From the NCBI RefSeq assembly GCF_031624395.1, contig NZ_JAMQON010000002.1, positions 124,001 to 188,000 of the forward strand: 64,000 nt of DNA, in the 5' to 3' direction. This DNA comes from Halomicroarcula saliterrae (GTDB lineage Archaea > Halobacteriota > Halobacteria > Halobacteriales > Haloarculaceae). Of the stretch, positions 33,509 through 41,842 are shown one piece after another; position 1 is the stretch's first letter; every line of letters starts with the position of its first letter. The notes beneath the pieces are model-generated. The model was given only the letters and a program-made list of their open reading frames with translations. It had not been told where the DNA came from and did not search any database. Both the position numbers and the translations under genes were made by a program.

Positions 33509-34426
33509 ATGCAGACCCACATCGTCCCGGTCGGGTTCGACTACGACCGGCTCATCGCGCCGCTGGTGCGCGAGCAACTCGACGTGGACCGCGTCATCTT
33601 GCTGGAGGGGGCAGTCGGCTCCGAGGCCAACGTCGAGTACTCGCGCAACCTCGCGGAGAAGCTGGAGAAAGACTACGAGAACCTGCTGGGCGCCGAGACC
33701 GAACGGGTAGTCGTCGCGGACGTGTACGACTACGACGAGGCCTTCGAGCAGGCCTTCGCGCTCATCAACGCCGAACTGGACTCGGGCAGCGAGGTGTGGG
33801 TCAACGTCTCGGCGATGCCCCGGACCGTCTCCTTCGCCTTCGCCACGGCCGCCCACTCCATCATGGTCGAGCGCGAGGGCGACCGCGAGCGCATCCACAC
33901 CTACTACACCGTCCCGGAGAAGTACCTGGAGACGGAACTCGCCGAGGAGCTGCGCAAGCAGGTCGACCTGTTGCAGGACCTGCAGGCCGACGAGCCCGTC
34001 GACGACCGCGTCGCCGACCGGCTGTCGACGGCGCTCGACCTGCTGGACGAGTTCGACGAGCGCGGGACGACCATCGGGGCCAAGGAGATAAACGGCTCGC
34101 ACATCGTCGAGCTGCCGGTCGCCTCGTTCTCGAACGTCAAGCCCTTCGAGGAGGTCATCCTCTTTACGCTGGGCGACCACGGCGAGTTCGAGTCCGTCTC
34201 CGAGCTGGCCCAGCAGCTGGCCCGCGAGCTGGGCGAGGAGTACACCGACTCCTTTCGCTCGAAGGTCATCTACAACGTCGACCGGCTGGGCCCCGGCGGG
34301 AAGGGGTACATCGAGCAGGAGGAACACGGGAAATCCTACCGGACGCGGCTCTCACGCATCGGCGAGCTGTGGGTCCGGGCACACTCCGCCGAGGACCGCG
34401 AACGCCGCGGTACCGACCTCCCGTGA
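33509..34426 (+). CDS. CARF-like domain and winged-helix regulator (HFX_2341 type)
   Basis: A 305-residue protein. Residues 1-150 look like a CARF/Rossmann-type ligand-binding domain: MQTHIVPVGFDYDRLIAPLV, DRVILLEGAVGSE and VWVNVSAMPRTVSFAFATAA. A linker leads to a C-terminal winged helix (about 210-300; FEEVILFTLGDHGEFESVSE, then LSRIGELWV). Relatives are annotated as HFX_2341-family/DUF6293 regulators. CARF domains bind cyclic oligoadenylates in CRISPR-linked proteins, but no CRISPR array or cas gene is in this window. A TTTATAAA box (33481-33488) sets a leaderless start. Confidence 0.7.
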   Translation: MQTHIVPVGFDYDRLIAPLVREQLDVDRVILLEGAVGSEANVEYSRNLAEKLEKDYENLLGAETERVVVADVYDYDEAFEQAFALINAELDSGSEVWVNVSAMPRTVSFAFATAAHSIMVEREGDRERIHTYYTVPEKYLETELAEELRKQVDLLQDLQADEPVDDRVADRLSTALDLLDEFDERGTTIGAKEINGSHIVELPVASFSNVKPFEEVILFTLGDHGEFESVSELAQQLARELGEEYTDSFRSKVIYNVDRLGPGGKGYIEQEEHGKSYRTRLSRIGELWVRAHSAEDRERRGTDLP

Positions 34427-34467
34427 CTACTGGCGTCGTCTCGGACTGCGCTGACGGCCCGACGCGC

Positions 34468-34503
34468 TGAAGACAATCTTTCTTCAAAAATATCCTGTGA
34501 AGA
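34468..34503 (+). promoter_or_regulatory. AT-rich triple half-site before DUF3311/symporter operon
   Basis: TGAAGA (34468-34473) and TCTTCA (34481-34486) form a 6-nt inverted repeat with a 7-nt spacer. A third TGAAGA follows at 34498-34503. It lies 43 nt upstream of ATG 34546 in an AT-rich island (CAAAAATATCC) unlike the surrounding DNA, a plausible activator site. Confidence 0.45.
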
Positions 34504-34545
34504 TTCGCTACCCATTAGTGGCGGCAGTGGCTAGCCTGAGACAGT

Positions 34546-34764
34546 ATGAGCACCGTTCGATTCCTCGCGTGGACGGTCGTCGCAGTGGTGCTAATGGCGC
34601 TCGCAGTGCCGTGGTTCCTCTGGGGGAGCACGCAAACGGCTCTGGGGCTCCCGGTGTGGCTGTGGTGGCACATCGGGTGGATGGCGCTCGCCAGTGTCGT
34701 CTTCGCCGTGTTCGCGCACACTGACTGGGGTCTCGGCATCGAGGCGGTGAGCCCGCGTGGCTGA
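34546..34764 (+). CDS. DUF3311 small membrane subunit
   Basis: A 72-residue protein with two helices (about 7-27 and 37-58) and the PWFLWGSTQTALGLPVWLWW motif of DUF3311. Members are encoded directly before solute:sodium symporters, as here, with an 8-nt overlap. The protein likely forms an accessory subunit of that transporter. Confidence 0.88.
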   Translation: MSTVRFLAWTVVAVVLMALAVPWFLWGSTQTALGLPVWLWWHIGWMALASVVFAVFAHTDWGLGIEAVSPRG

Positions 34765-36283
34765 CACGGCGCTACAGCTGGGAATCGTCGGCGCGTACAT
34801 GGTCGTCGCGCTGGCGGTCGGCGTCGTCGCCTACCGGCTGACCGACCGGACCGCCGAGGACTACTACCTCGCGAGCCGGACCCTCGGGACCGTCGTGTTG
34901 CTGTTCACGACGTTCGCGACGCTGCTGTCGGCGTTTACGTTCTTCGGCGGCCCCAACCTCGCGTACAGCGCCGGCCCCGAGTGGATACTCGTCATGGGGC
35001 TGATGGACGGCATCATCTTCGCCGTCCTCTGGTACGTGCTGGGGTACAAGCAGTGGCTGGTCGGCAAGCGCCACGGCTACGTGACACTGGGCGAGATGCT
35101 CGGCGACCGCTTCGGCTCGACGCCGCTCCGGGTCGTCGTCGCCGCCGTCAGCCTCTTCTGGCTGTTCCCGTACGTGATGCTCCAGCAGAAGGGGGCGGGC
35201 CAGGCCATCGTCGGGCTCACCGGCGGCGCGGTCCCGTTCTGGGTCGGGGCGGGGGGAATCACGCTGTTCATGGTCCTGTACGTCACGCTCTCGGGGATGC
35301 GCGGGGTCGCCTGGACCGACACGCTCCAGGGGCTCTTTATGCTCTCGCTCGTCTGGGTCGCGGTCGCGTGGGTCCTCTCGGCCGTCGGCGGCGCCGGCGA
35401 GGCGACCGCCGCGCTGGCGGTGGACGAGCCCGCTTTCGTCGGCCTCGGCGGCGGGCTCTACACGCCCCAGTACATCGTCTCGACGGCCGTGAGCATCGCC
35501 TTCGGCGTGGCGATGTTCCCACAGATAAACCAGCGGTTCTTCGCCGCCGGGTCGAAGCGAGTGCTCAAGCGCACGTTCGCGCTGTGGCCGGTCCTCGTCG
35601 TGCTCCTGTTCGTCCCGGCGTTCATGCTCGGCGCGTGGGCGGCCGGGCTCGGCGTGACCGTCCCGGAGGGCGGCAACGTCATCCCCGCGGTGCTGTCCGA
35701 GTACACGCCGGCGTGGTTCGTCGCGCTGGTCGTCGCCGGCGCGATGGCGGCGATGATGTCCTCCAGTGACTCCATGCTGCTGTCGGGGTCGTCGTATCTG
35801 ACTCGCGACCTCTACCGGCCGCTGACCGGACGCGACGACACGAGCGACGAACGGACCGACCGCCGCGAGACGCTCGTCGCCCGCGTGGGCGTCGTCGCCT
35901 TCGCGACCCTCTCGTTCGTCGCGAGCCTCTACACGCCGGGGACGCTGGTCCAGATCGGCGACACCGCCTTCAGCGGCTTCGCACAGCTCACGGTGCCGGT
36001 CGCCCTGGCGCTGTACTGGCGGGGGACGACCCGGAGCGGGATGTTCGCCGGCGTCGTCGGGAGCCAGCTGTTCTACGGCCTGCACGTCTTCCCCGTCGTG
36101 TCGGCTCTCGGGGAACTGGTCAGCACAGACGTCGCGCTCCCCGCGACGTATCTCGGCTGGACGCCGGGCGTCGTCGGCATCCTCGTCGGCCTCCTGCTGA
36201 CGGTCACCGTCTCGCTGGTGACGGCGCCCGCCGCGACCGAGGACCCGGCCGCCTACGCCGTCTCCGGCGTCGAGAGCGACTGA
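34757..36283 (+). CDS. solute:sodium symporter (SSS family)
   Basis: A 508-residue transporter with about 13 hydrophobic segments. Family segments include YYLASRTLGTVVLLFTTFATLLSAFTF (in part), GMRGVAWTDTLQGLFML and AMAAMMSSSDSMLLSGSSYL, the last near the Na+ site. It imports a small organic solute with Na+; the substrate is not evident (pantothenate and carboxylates are known for relatives). The GTG start lies inside the end of the DUF3311 gene. Confidence 0.9.
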   Translation: MADTALQLGIVGAYMVVALAVGVVAYRLTDRTAEDYYLASRTLGTVVLLFTTFATLLSAFTFFGGPNLAYSAGPEWILVMGLMDGIIFAVLWYVLGYKQWLVGKRHGYVTLGEMLGDRFGSTPLRVVVAAVSLFWLFPYVMLQQKGAGQAIVGLTGGAVPFWVGAGGITLFMVLYVTLSGMRGVAWTDTLQGLFMLSLVWVAVAWVLSAVGGAGEATAALAVDEPAFVGLGGGLYTPQYIVSTAVSIAFGVAMFPQINQRFFAAGSKRVLKRTFALWPVLVVLLFVPAFMLGAWAAGLGVTVPEGGNVIPAVLSEYTPAWFVALVVAGAMAAMMSSSDSMLLSGSSYLTRDLYRPLTGRDDTSDERTDRRETLVARVGVVAFATLSFVASLYTPGTLVQIGDTAFSGFAQLTVPVALALYWRGTTRSGMFAGVVGSQLFYGLHVFPVVSALGELVSTDVALPATYLGWTPGVVGILVGLLLTVTVSLVTAPAATEDPAAYAVSGVESD

Positions 36284-36382
36284 GCCCTCGTCGTGTCTAC
36301 CCCCGTCAGCGGTTCGCCGGCACCCGCCCGCTGTCGCGCCAAACCGAAGTCGTTTAGCCCCCGGTTGGCCCATAGGCAGATA

Positions 36383-36451
36383 ATGGCGCGTCGAGCACCC
36401 GGTTCGCCCGTTCCCGTACCCCGCGTAGTAGGGGTCTCCACGCCCCACTAA
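36383..36451 (+). CDS. putative valine-rich leader peptide before valS
   Basis: A 22-codon frame with ATG at 36383 and TAA at 36449-36451. Five of its residues are valine (positions 10, 12, 15, 16, 18; segment VPVPRVVGV), and three of the five use GTA, an uncommon valine codon in the neighbouring genes. A GTTTAG box at 36351-36356 lies 27-32 nt upstream, so the peptide would be the first thing translated on a leaderless mRNA. It ends 55 nt before valS. Translation is not proven. Confidence 0.45.
   Translation: MARRAPGSPVPVPRVVGVSTPH
36418..36450 (+). promoter_or_regulatory. mutually exclusive hairpins in valS leader
   Basis: Stem A pairs ACCCC (36418-36422) with GGGGT (36431-36435). Stem B pairs TAGTAGGGG (36426-36434) with CCCCACTA (36443-36450), one A bulged. 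Both use the same GGGG, so only one can form. The valine codons lie inside the overlap. No U-rich run follows directly; TTTCT appears at 36476-36480. Confidence 0.45.
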
Positions 36452-36506
36452 TCACACCTCTCGACGCCCGTACCGTTTCTAACTACCCGAAGACCACAGA
36501 TTCGAC

Positions 36507-39173
36507 ATGAGTGACACACAGGACCCACCGACCGAGGAACCGCCAGCCGACGAACAGCTCACTGGGGAGTACGACCCCAACGACATCGAGCCCAAGTGGC
36601 AAGACCACTGGGTGACCGAAGACACCTACGCCTACGACGGGGACGCCGACACCCGCTTTTCCATCGACACGCCGCCGCCCACGGTGTCGGGGAACCTCCA
36701 CATGGGTCACCTCTACCAGTTCACCCTGCAGGACTTCGTCGCCCGCTACCACCGGATGGCCGACGACACCGTCTACTTCCCCTTCGGCTACGACGACAAC
36801 GGCATCGCCTCCGAGCGCCTGACCGAGCGGGAACTGGGCATCCGCCACCAGGACTTCGAGCGCCGGGAGTTCCAGGAGAAGTGCCGCGACGTCTGTGCCG
36901 ACTACGAGGACGAGTTCACCGAGGACGTCCAGTCGCTGGCCATCTCCGTCGACTGGGACAACACCTACAAGACCATCGAGCCGCGCGTCCAGCGCGCCTC
37001 GCAGCTGTCCTTCCTCGACCTCTACGAGCGGGGCCGGGAGTACCGCCAGCGCGCCCCGACTATCTGGTGTCCCGACTGCGAGACGGCTATCTCGCAGGTC
37101 GAACAGGAGGACGAGGACAAGGCCACGAAGTTCAACGACATCGAGTTCGACCTGGTCGCGGACAGCGAGGGCCCCATCACGTGGGACGAGACGTTCACCA
37201 TCTCCACGACGCGTCCGGAGCTCCTGCCCGCGTGTGTCTCCGTCTTCGTCCACCCCGACGACGACGAGAACCAGCACCTCGTCGGCGGCCGTGCCCGCGT
37301 CCCCCTGTTCGAGCAGGAAGTGCCCATCATCGCCGACGAGCGCGTCGACATGGAGACCGGCAGCGGCCTCGTGATGTGCTGTACCTTCGGCGACCAGAAC
37401 GACATCGAGTGGTACCAGGCCCACGACCTCGACCTGCGGCTGGCCATCGACGAGTCGGCGACGATGACCGAGGTCGCCGGCGACTACGAGGGGCTCTCGA
37501 CGACCGAGGCCCGCGAGGCAATCATCGAGGACCTCGACGACGAGGGGTACCTACTGGAGTCCCGGGACCACGACCACACCGTGCAGGTCCACGAGCGCTG
37601 TGGCGTCGAGGTCGAGTATCTCGTCACCGAGCAGTGGTACATCAAGATGCTCGACAAGAAAGACGAGTATCTCGACGCGGGCCGACAGATGGACTGGTTC
37701 CCGGAGAAGATGTACAGCCGCTACGAGCACTGGATCGAAGGCCTGGAGTGGGACTGGTGTATCTCCCGCCAGCGCGACTCCGGGATTCCGATCCCCGTCT
37801 GGTACTGCGACGACTGCGGCGAGCCCGTCTTCGCCGAGAGGGCTGACCTGCCGGTCGACCCGCTGTCGGACGACCCGCCGGTCGACTCCTGTCCCGAGTG
37901 TGGCCACGACGACCTGACGCCGGAGGAGGACGTCTTCGACACGTGGGCGACCTCCTCGCTGACGCCGCTGGTGAACGCCGGCTGGGACTGGGACAGTGAG
38001 GTCGAGGACTTCACGTGGGACAACCCCGAACTCTACCCGTTCGACCTGCGCCCGCAGGGCCACGACATCATCTCGTTCTGGCTGTTCCACACCGTCGTCA
38101 AGTGTTACGAGCACACCGGCGAGGTCCCATTCGAGAACGTCATGGTCAACGGAATGGTGCTGGACGAGAACCGCGAGGCGATGTCCAAGTCCAAGGGCAA
38201 CGTCATCCCGCCGAGCGAAGTGCTGGAGAACTTCCCCGTCGACGCGGCCCGCTACTGGGCCGCCGGGACCTCCATCGGCGACGACTTCCCGTACAAGGAG
38301 GGCGACCTCGAAGCCGGCGAGCGCCTGCTCCAGAAGCTCTGGAACGCCTCCCGGCTGGTCGACCAGCTCACCCCGGCCCAGCGGCCCGACGAGCCCGCGG
38401 CGCTCGCCTCGGTCGACCGCTGGCTGCTGGCCGAACTCGACGCGACCGTCGACTCCGTCACCGCGAAGTTCGAGGACTACGCCTTCTCGAAGGCCCGGAA
38501 CGAGCTGCGCTCGTTCTTCTGGAACACCTTCTGTGACGACTACCTCGAAATCGCCAAACAGCGCCTGAGCAACGGCGGAGACGCCTCCACCGAGTACACG
38601 CTGTTGACGGCCCACCGGACCTTCCTGCAGCTGTTCGCGCCGTTCCTCCCGCACATCACGGAGGAACTGTGGTCGCGGCTGTACGGTGCCGGCGAGTCGG
38701 TCCACACCACCGACTGGCCCGTCGCGGGCGGCTACGAGGCCGACCTCGCGGCCGGCGAGACGGCCATGGAGGTCGTCTCCGCGCTGCGCCGCTACAAGAC
38801 CGAGAACGGCCTGCCGCTGAACGCCGACCTCGACCACGTCGAGGTGTACGGTCACATCGACGGCTTCGAGGACGCGGTCGCCGAGGCGATGCACGTCGAG
38901 CGACTGGACACCTACGAGGACGCGCCGGACATCACCACCGAGATAAGCGGTATCGACCTCGACTACTCCGTCGTCGGCCCCGAGTTCGGCAGCGACGTGG
39001 GCGCCATCGACTCGGGCATCGAGTCGGGCGACTACGAGATCGACGGCGACACACTGGTCGTCGCCGGCGAGTTCGAACTCGGCGCCGACCTGTTCGAGGT
39101 CGAGGAGACACAGACGTACTCCGGCGAGGGCGAGATGACCGAGACGGAGAACGCGGTCGTCGTCGTGCGGTAA
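36507..39173 (+). CDS. valS: valyl-tRNA synthetase
   Basis: An 888-residue class Ia synthetase that charges tRNA-Val and edits mischarged threonine. Signature motifs: HMGH (HIGH-type) in PTVSGNLHMGHLYQF, and MSKSKGN (KMSKS). The editing domain begins near TFTISTTRPELLPACV. Two zinc knuckles are visible (WCPDC, and CDDCGEP with CPECGHD). The C-terminal segment is short, as in other archaeal ValRS. The preceding 223-nt gap contains the leader described at 36383. Confidence 0.97.
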   Translation: MSDTQDPPTEEPPADEQLTGEYDPNDIEPKWQDHWVTEDTYAYDGDADTRFSIDTPPPTVSGNLHMGHLYQFTLQDFVARYHRMADDTVYFPFGYDDNGIASERLTERELGIRHQDFERREFQEKCRDVCADYEDEFTEDVQSLAISVDWDNTYKTIEPRVQRASQLSFLDLYERGREYRQRAPTIWCPDCETAISQVEQEDEDKATKFNDIEFDLVADSEGPITWDETFTISTTRPELLPACVSVFVHPDDDENQHLVGGRARVPLFEQEVPIIADERVDMETGSGLVMCCTFGDQNDIEWYQAHDLDLRLAIDESATMTEVAGDYEGLSTTEAREAIIEDLDDEGYLLESRDHDHTVQVHERCGVEVEYLVTEQWYIKMLDKKDEYLDAGRQMDWFPEKMYSRYEHWIEGLEWDWCISRQRDSGIPIPVWYCDDCGEPVFAERADLPVDPLSDDPPVDSCPECGHDDLTPEEDVFDTWATSSLTPLVNAGWDWDSEVEDFTWDNPELYPFDLRPQGHDIISFWLFHTVVKCYEHTGEVPFENVMVNGMVLDENREAMSKSKGNVIPPSEVLENFPVDAARYWAAGTSIGDDFPYKEGDLEAGERLLQKLWNASRLVDQLTPAQRPDEPAALASVDRWLLAELDATVDSVTAKFEDYAFSKARNELRSFFWNTFCDDYLEIAKQRLSNGGDASTEYTLLTAHRTFLQLFAPFLPHITEELWSRLYGAGESVHTTDWPVAGGYEADLAAGETAMEVVSALRRYKTENGLPLNADLDHVEVYGHIDGFEDAVAEAMHVERLDTYEDAPDITTEISGIDLDYSVVGPEFGSDVGAIDSGIESGDYEIDGDTLVVAGEFELGADLFEVEETQTYSGEGEMTETENAVVVVR

Positions 39174-39246
39174 GGGGTATCGGTCCCACCGGCGACGTCG
39201 CGTCCGACCGCACAGCTTTATTTTCCGCCGCAGTGAGCCATCGGCT

Positions 39247-40041
39247 ATGCAGGGGAAACCACCGGCCGCGCTGGGGAGTGGCGCCTACGTCGCCGGCGTT
39301 GCCGGGGCCGCGGCGCTAGTGGCCGGGTTCGCCTACGACGCGGCCGCGCCCCTCGCCGTCGGGGGGCTGTGTCTGGGTATCGTCGCGGGCGGGCTGGCGG
39401 TGACCCGGTCCCAGCTGCTCGGCCGCGGGCTCACGTCACGGCTGACAGGGGCCGTGTTGCTCGCACTCGGGGCCTGGGTGACCTGGACCGGCGTGCAGAG
39501 CGGGGCCGGCGCTCGCTACCAGCTAACCATCGGGAGCGTCTTCGTCGCCGTCGTCGGCTGGGCCGTGATGGTGCGGGGGGATGGGGCGCTCGCGTCAGTG
39601 GACGGCACCCGGGAACCGCGGGCGACCCTCCCGCGGACGACCGACGGCGCGACAGCAGGTGACGGTCGTCGCCAGCAGTTCCAACGCCTCGTCGACGTCG
39701 GTGTCATCGTCGCCGTCGCCTACTTCTTCTACCGCGCACTCGCCCAGTCCGACCCATCAAGCTGGCTCTTCGGTGGGCTCTTTCTGGTCGTCTTCCTCCC
39801 CGGAACCCGCTCGCAGGTCCGGCTGACCGACAGTGGACTCGTCACCACGCACTACGTCTTCTGGCGGGTCCCGTTCGACCAGTCCCAGACCCCCTGGACG
39901 GGTCTGTACGGCTACGAGGCGACCGATACCAGGCTCAGAATCGCTGCCGACTTCGGCCCCGACCGGGTCTACGACCTCGCCCGGATCGACGACGTCGACC
40001 GCGTCGTCGCGGTCCTCGACGACCACATCCCGCGGCTGTGA
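39247..40041 (+). CDS. multi-helix membrane protein of unknown function
   Basis: A 264-residue protein with about four to six hydrophobic segments in the first 200 residues (for example GVAGAAALVAGFAYDAAAPL and VGVIVAVAYFFYRALAQ). The soluble C-terminal part is beta-rich (GLYGYEATDTRLRIAADFG). It does not resemble a named transporter. A CTTTATTTTCC box lies about 27-33 nt upstream. No family recognised. Confidence 0.65.
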   Translation: MQGKPPAALGSGAYVAGVAGAAALVAGFAYDAAAPLAVGGLCLGIVAGGLAVTRSQLLGRGLTSRLTGAVLLALGAWVTWTGVQSGAGARYQLTIGSVFVAVVGWAVMVRGDGALASVDGTREPRATLPRTTDGATAGDGRRQQFQRLVDVGVIVAVAYFFYRALAQSDPSSWLFGGLFLVVFLPGTRSQVRLTDSGLVTTHYVFWRVPFDQSQTPWTGLYGYEATDTRLRIAADFGPDRVYDLARIDDVDRVVAVLDDHIPRL

Positions 40042-40116
40042 GCGTGCCGCGGGAGCCTTCGCGCCGGGCTCCGACGCGGGGAAACGCTCTAACCGTCGGG
40101 CCGCCCAACAGCGGAC

Positions 40117-41538
40117 GTGACACCCTCCGTCTTCGACCCCGGGCTGGAGTCTATCACCGTCGCGGAGACCGAACTCAGCGACGTGGACGGCGAGGCGGGC
40201 GAACTCGTCGTCCGCGGGTACCCGATCGCGGAGCTGGCGGCCAACGCCACCTACGAGGAGGCCGCGTCGCTGTTGCTCTCCGGTCGGCTCCCGCCGGCCG
40301 ACGAGCTGCGGGCGTTCAGGTCGTCGCTCGCCGACGCCCGCCGCCTCCCGGACCCGGTGACGGCGCTGCTTCGGGCGGCGGCCGACGACGCCGACCCGAT
40401 GGACGCGCTGCGGATGGGGCTCGGGGCGACCTCGCTCGGCGTCGACGAGGAGACCCCGAGCGCGGTGGCTCGCCGCGTCGTCGCCGTCACGCCGACCGTC
40501 GTCGCGACGTACTGGCGCGCCCGCGAGGGGCTGGACCCGGTGACACCGGACCCCGACCTCGGGCACGCCGCTAACTACCGCTACATGCTGACCGGCGACG
40601 AGCCGACAACGGCCGAACGGCGGGCGCTGGAGACCCTCCTGACGACGATGGTCGACCACGGGCTGAACCCCTCGACGTTCACCGCCCGCACGGTCGTCTC
40701 GACGGAGTCGGACCTCGTCTCGGCGGCCACCGCGGCCGTCGGTACGCTCAAAGGGCCACGACACGGTGGCAACCTCCGACGCGTCTTCGACCTGCTCCGG
40801 ACGGCCCACGAGGCCGACGACGTGGCGACCGTCGTCGAAGAGCACGTGGACAGGAGCGGGTGGCTCCCCGGCTTCGGCCACCGCGTCTACGACGTCCGTG
40901 ACCCGCGGGCGGCCGTCCTCTCGGCGGCGCTGGAGACGCTGCCGGGCTCGACGAGCGACGCCTTCCGGGCGACGGTCAGGGAACTGGAGGCCGCCGGGAC
41001 GGCAGCGCTCTCCGACCGCCAGTCCCGCCACACCGCCCCGACCGTCGAGTTCTACGCCGTGGCGCTGCTGTACAGCGCGGGCGTCCCGCCGGCGCTGTTC
41101 ACGCCGACCTTCGCCGTCGCTCGCGTGGGCGGCTGGATGGCTCACTGCCTCGAACAGCGTTCCGACAACGAACTGGTCCGGCCGGTCTCCCGGTACGTCG
41201 GTGCGACGGGTCGGTCGTGGACGCCCGTCGAGGAGCGGAGCGTCGACTCGGCCCAGTCGCGCCGCGACGCGGTCGACCCCATCGCCGACCGGCTGTCGAC
41301 GCTCGCCGAGCCGGCGCGCCTGGAGATTCTCCTCGCGCTCGACGAGGCGGAGACGCCGGTCGAGTACTCGACGCTGCGGGCCGCCACCTCTATCGACGAC
41401 AAGGGGCGGTTCAACTACCACCTGCGCCAGCTCCGCGGGACGTTCGTCGCGAACCGCGACGGGGGCTACGCGCTGGGCCAGTCCGGTCGACGCTTCGTCG
41501 ACGCCGTCGTCGACGGCGACTTCCTGCCCGACGACTGA
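40117..41538 (+). CDS. citrate-synthase-family protein fused to winged-helix domain
   Basis: A 473-residue protein. Residues of about 1-375 are a citrate/methylcitrate-synthase fold: KGPRHGGNL (first catalytic His), GFGHRVYDVRDPRA (second His) and APTVEFYAVALL, where the usual Asp is Glu. Residues of about 385-473 form an ArsR-type winged helix (DRLSTLAEPARLEILLALDEA, then RFNYHLRQLRG). The fusion suggests either a citrate synthase that binds DNA or a metabolite-sensing regulator using the enzyme fold. GTG start. The end abuts a palindromic repeat, and a paralogue without the HTH follows. Confidence 0.85.
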   Translation: MTPSVFDPGLESITVAETELSDVDGEAGELVVRGYPIAELAANATYEEAASLLLSGRLPPADELRAFRSSLADARRLPDPVTALLRAAADDADPMDALRMGLGATSLGVDEETPSAVARRVVAVTPTVVATYWRAREGLDPVTPDPDLGHAANYRYMLTGDEPTTAERRALETLLTTMVDHGLNPSTFTARTVVSTESDLVSAATAAVGTLKGPRHGGNLRRVFDLLRTAHEADDVATVVEEHVDRSGWLPGFGHRVYDVRDPRAAVLSAALETLPGSTSDAFRATVRELEAAGTAALSDRQSRHTAPTVEFYAVALLYSAGVPPALFTPTFAVARVGGWMAHCLEQRSDNELVRPVSRYVGATGRSWTPVEERSVDSAQSRRDAVDPIADRLSTLAEPARLEILLALDEAETPVEYSTLRAATSIDDKGRFNYHLRQLRGTFVANRDGGYALGQSGRRFVDAVVDGDFLPDD

Positions 41539-41619
41539 TACTGCCGGCTGTAACAAACTGACGGAATTCGCCGCCCCGGGGTGGCGAATATCGTGCCGGA
41601 CTTACAGCCGGCAGTATGA
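41536..41619. repeat. TGATAC palindromic element, copy 2
   Basis: Perfect 16-nt outer arms ATACTGCCGGCTGTAA (41538-41553) and its complement (41602-41617). The inner stem is ATTCGCC/GGCGAAT around CCCCGGGG. It begins at the TGA stop of the citrate-synthase fusion, just as copy 1 begins at a TGA stop. It shares the nested two-stem layout of 2964-3051. Confidence 0.85.
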
Positions 41620-41693
41620 GACGGATTGCAGCGGGAGTCGCCGGACCCGAGGTCGACGATATCCGGAACAGACCGACAGCGGTCCGTGTGAAC
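41617..41693. repeat. TGAGAC palindromic element, copy 3 (degenerate)
   Basis: Directly joined to copy 2. It begins TGAGACGGATTG and ends CCGTGTGAAC, with GTCGCC and GATATCCGG core pieces matching copy 1 (CGGATTG, GATATCCGG, GTGAAC). Outer pairing is weaker. The rest of the 304-nt gap (41694-41842) holds no recognisable feature except the promoter of the next gene. Confidence 0.65.
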
Positions 41694-41842
41694 GGAGAAC
41701 GCTCGTTCCCCCCATCGTCACCGATACAGCGGGCCGCCGGGCGGTATTCGCCGGCGTCGTCGTCCCTGTCCCGGATACGTCAAATCCGGTGAAGAAATGG
41801 CGTTCTCCGAGCGCTTAGGGGGCGCTGGCCGCTGGATACCGT

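Noticed and set aside
34772-36448. Long minus-strand frame opposite the symporter gene.
   Set aside because: It is an Arg/Glu/Asp-rich shadow of a membrane protein gene, with no domain or promoter.
40117-41538. Fusion of citrate synthase and HTH as a possible frameshift or read-through between two genes.
   Set aside because: The frame is continuous without an internal start or ribosome site before the HTH, and the linker joins the domains naturally.
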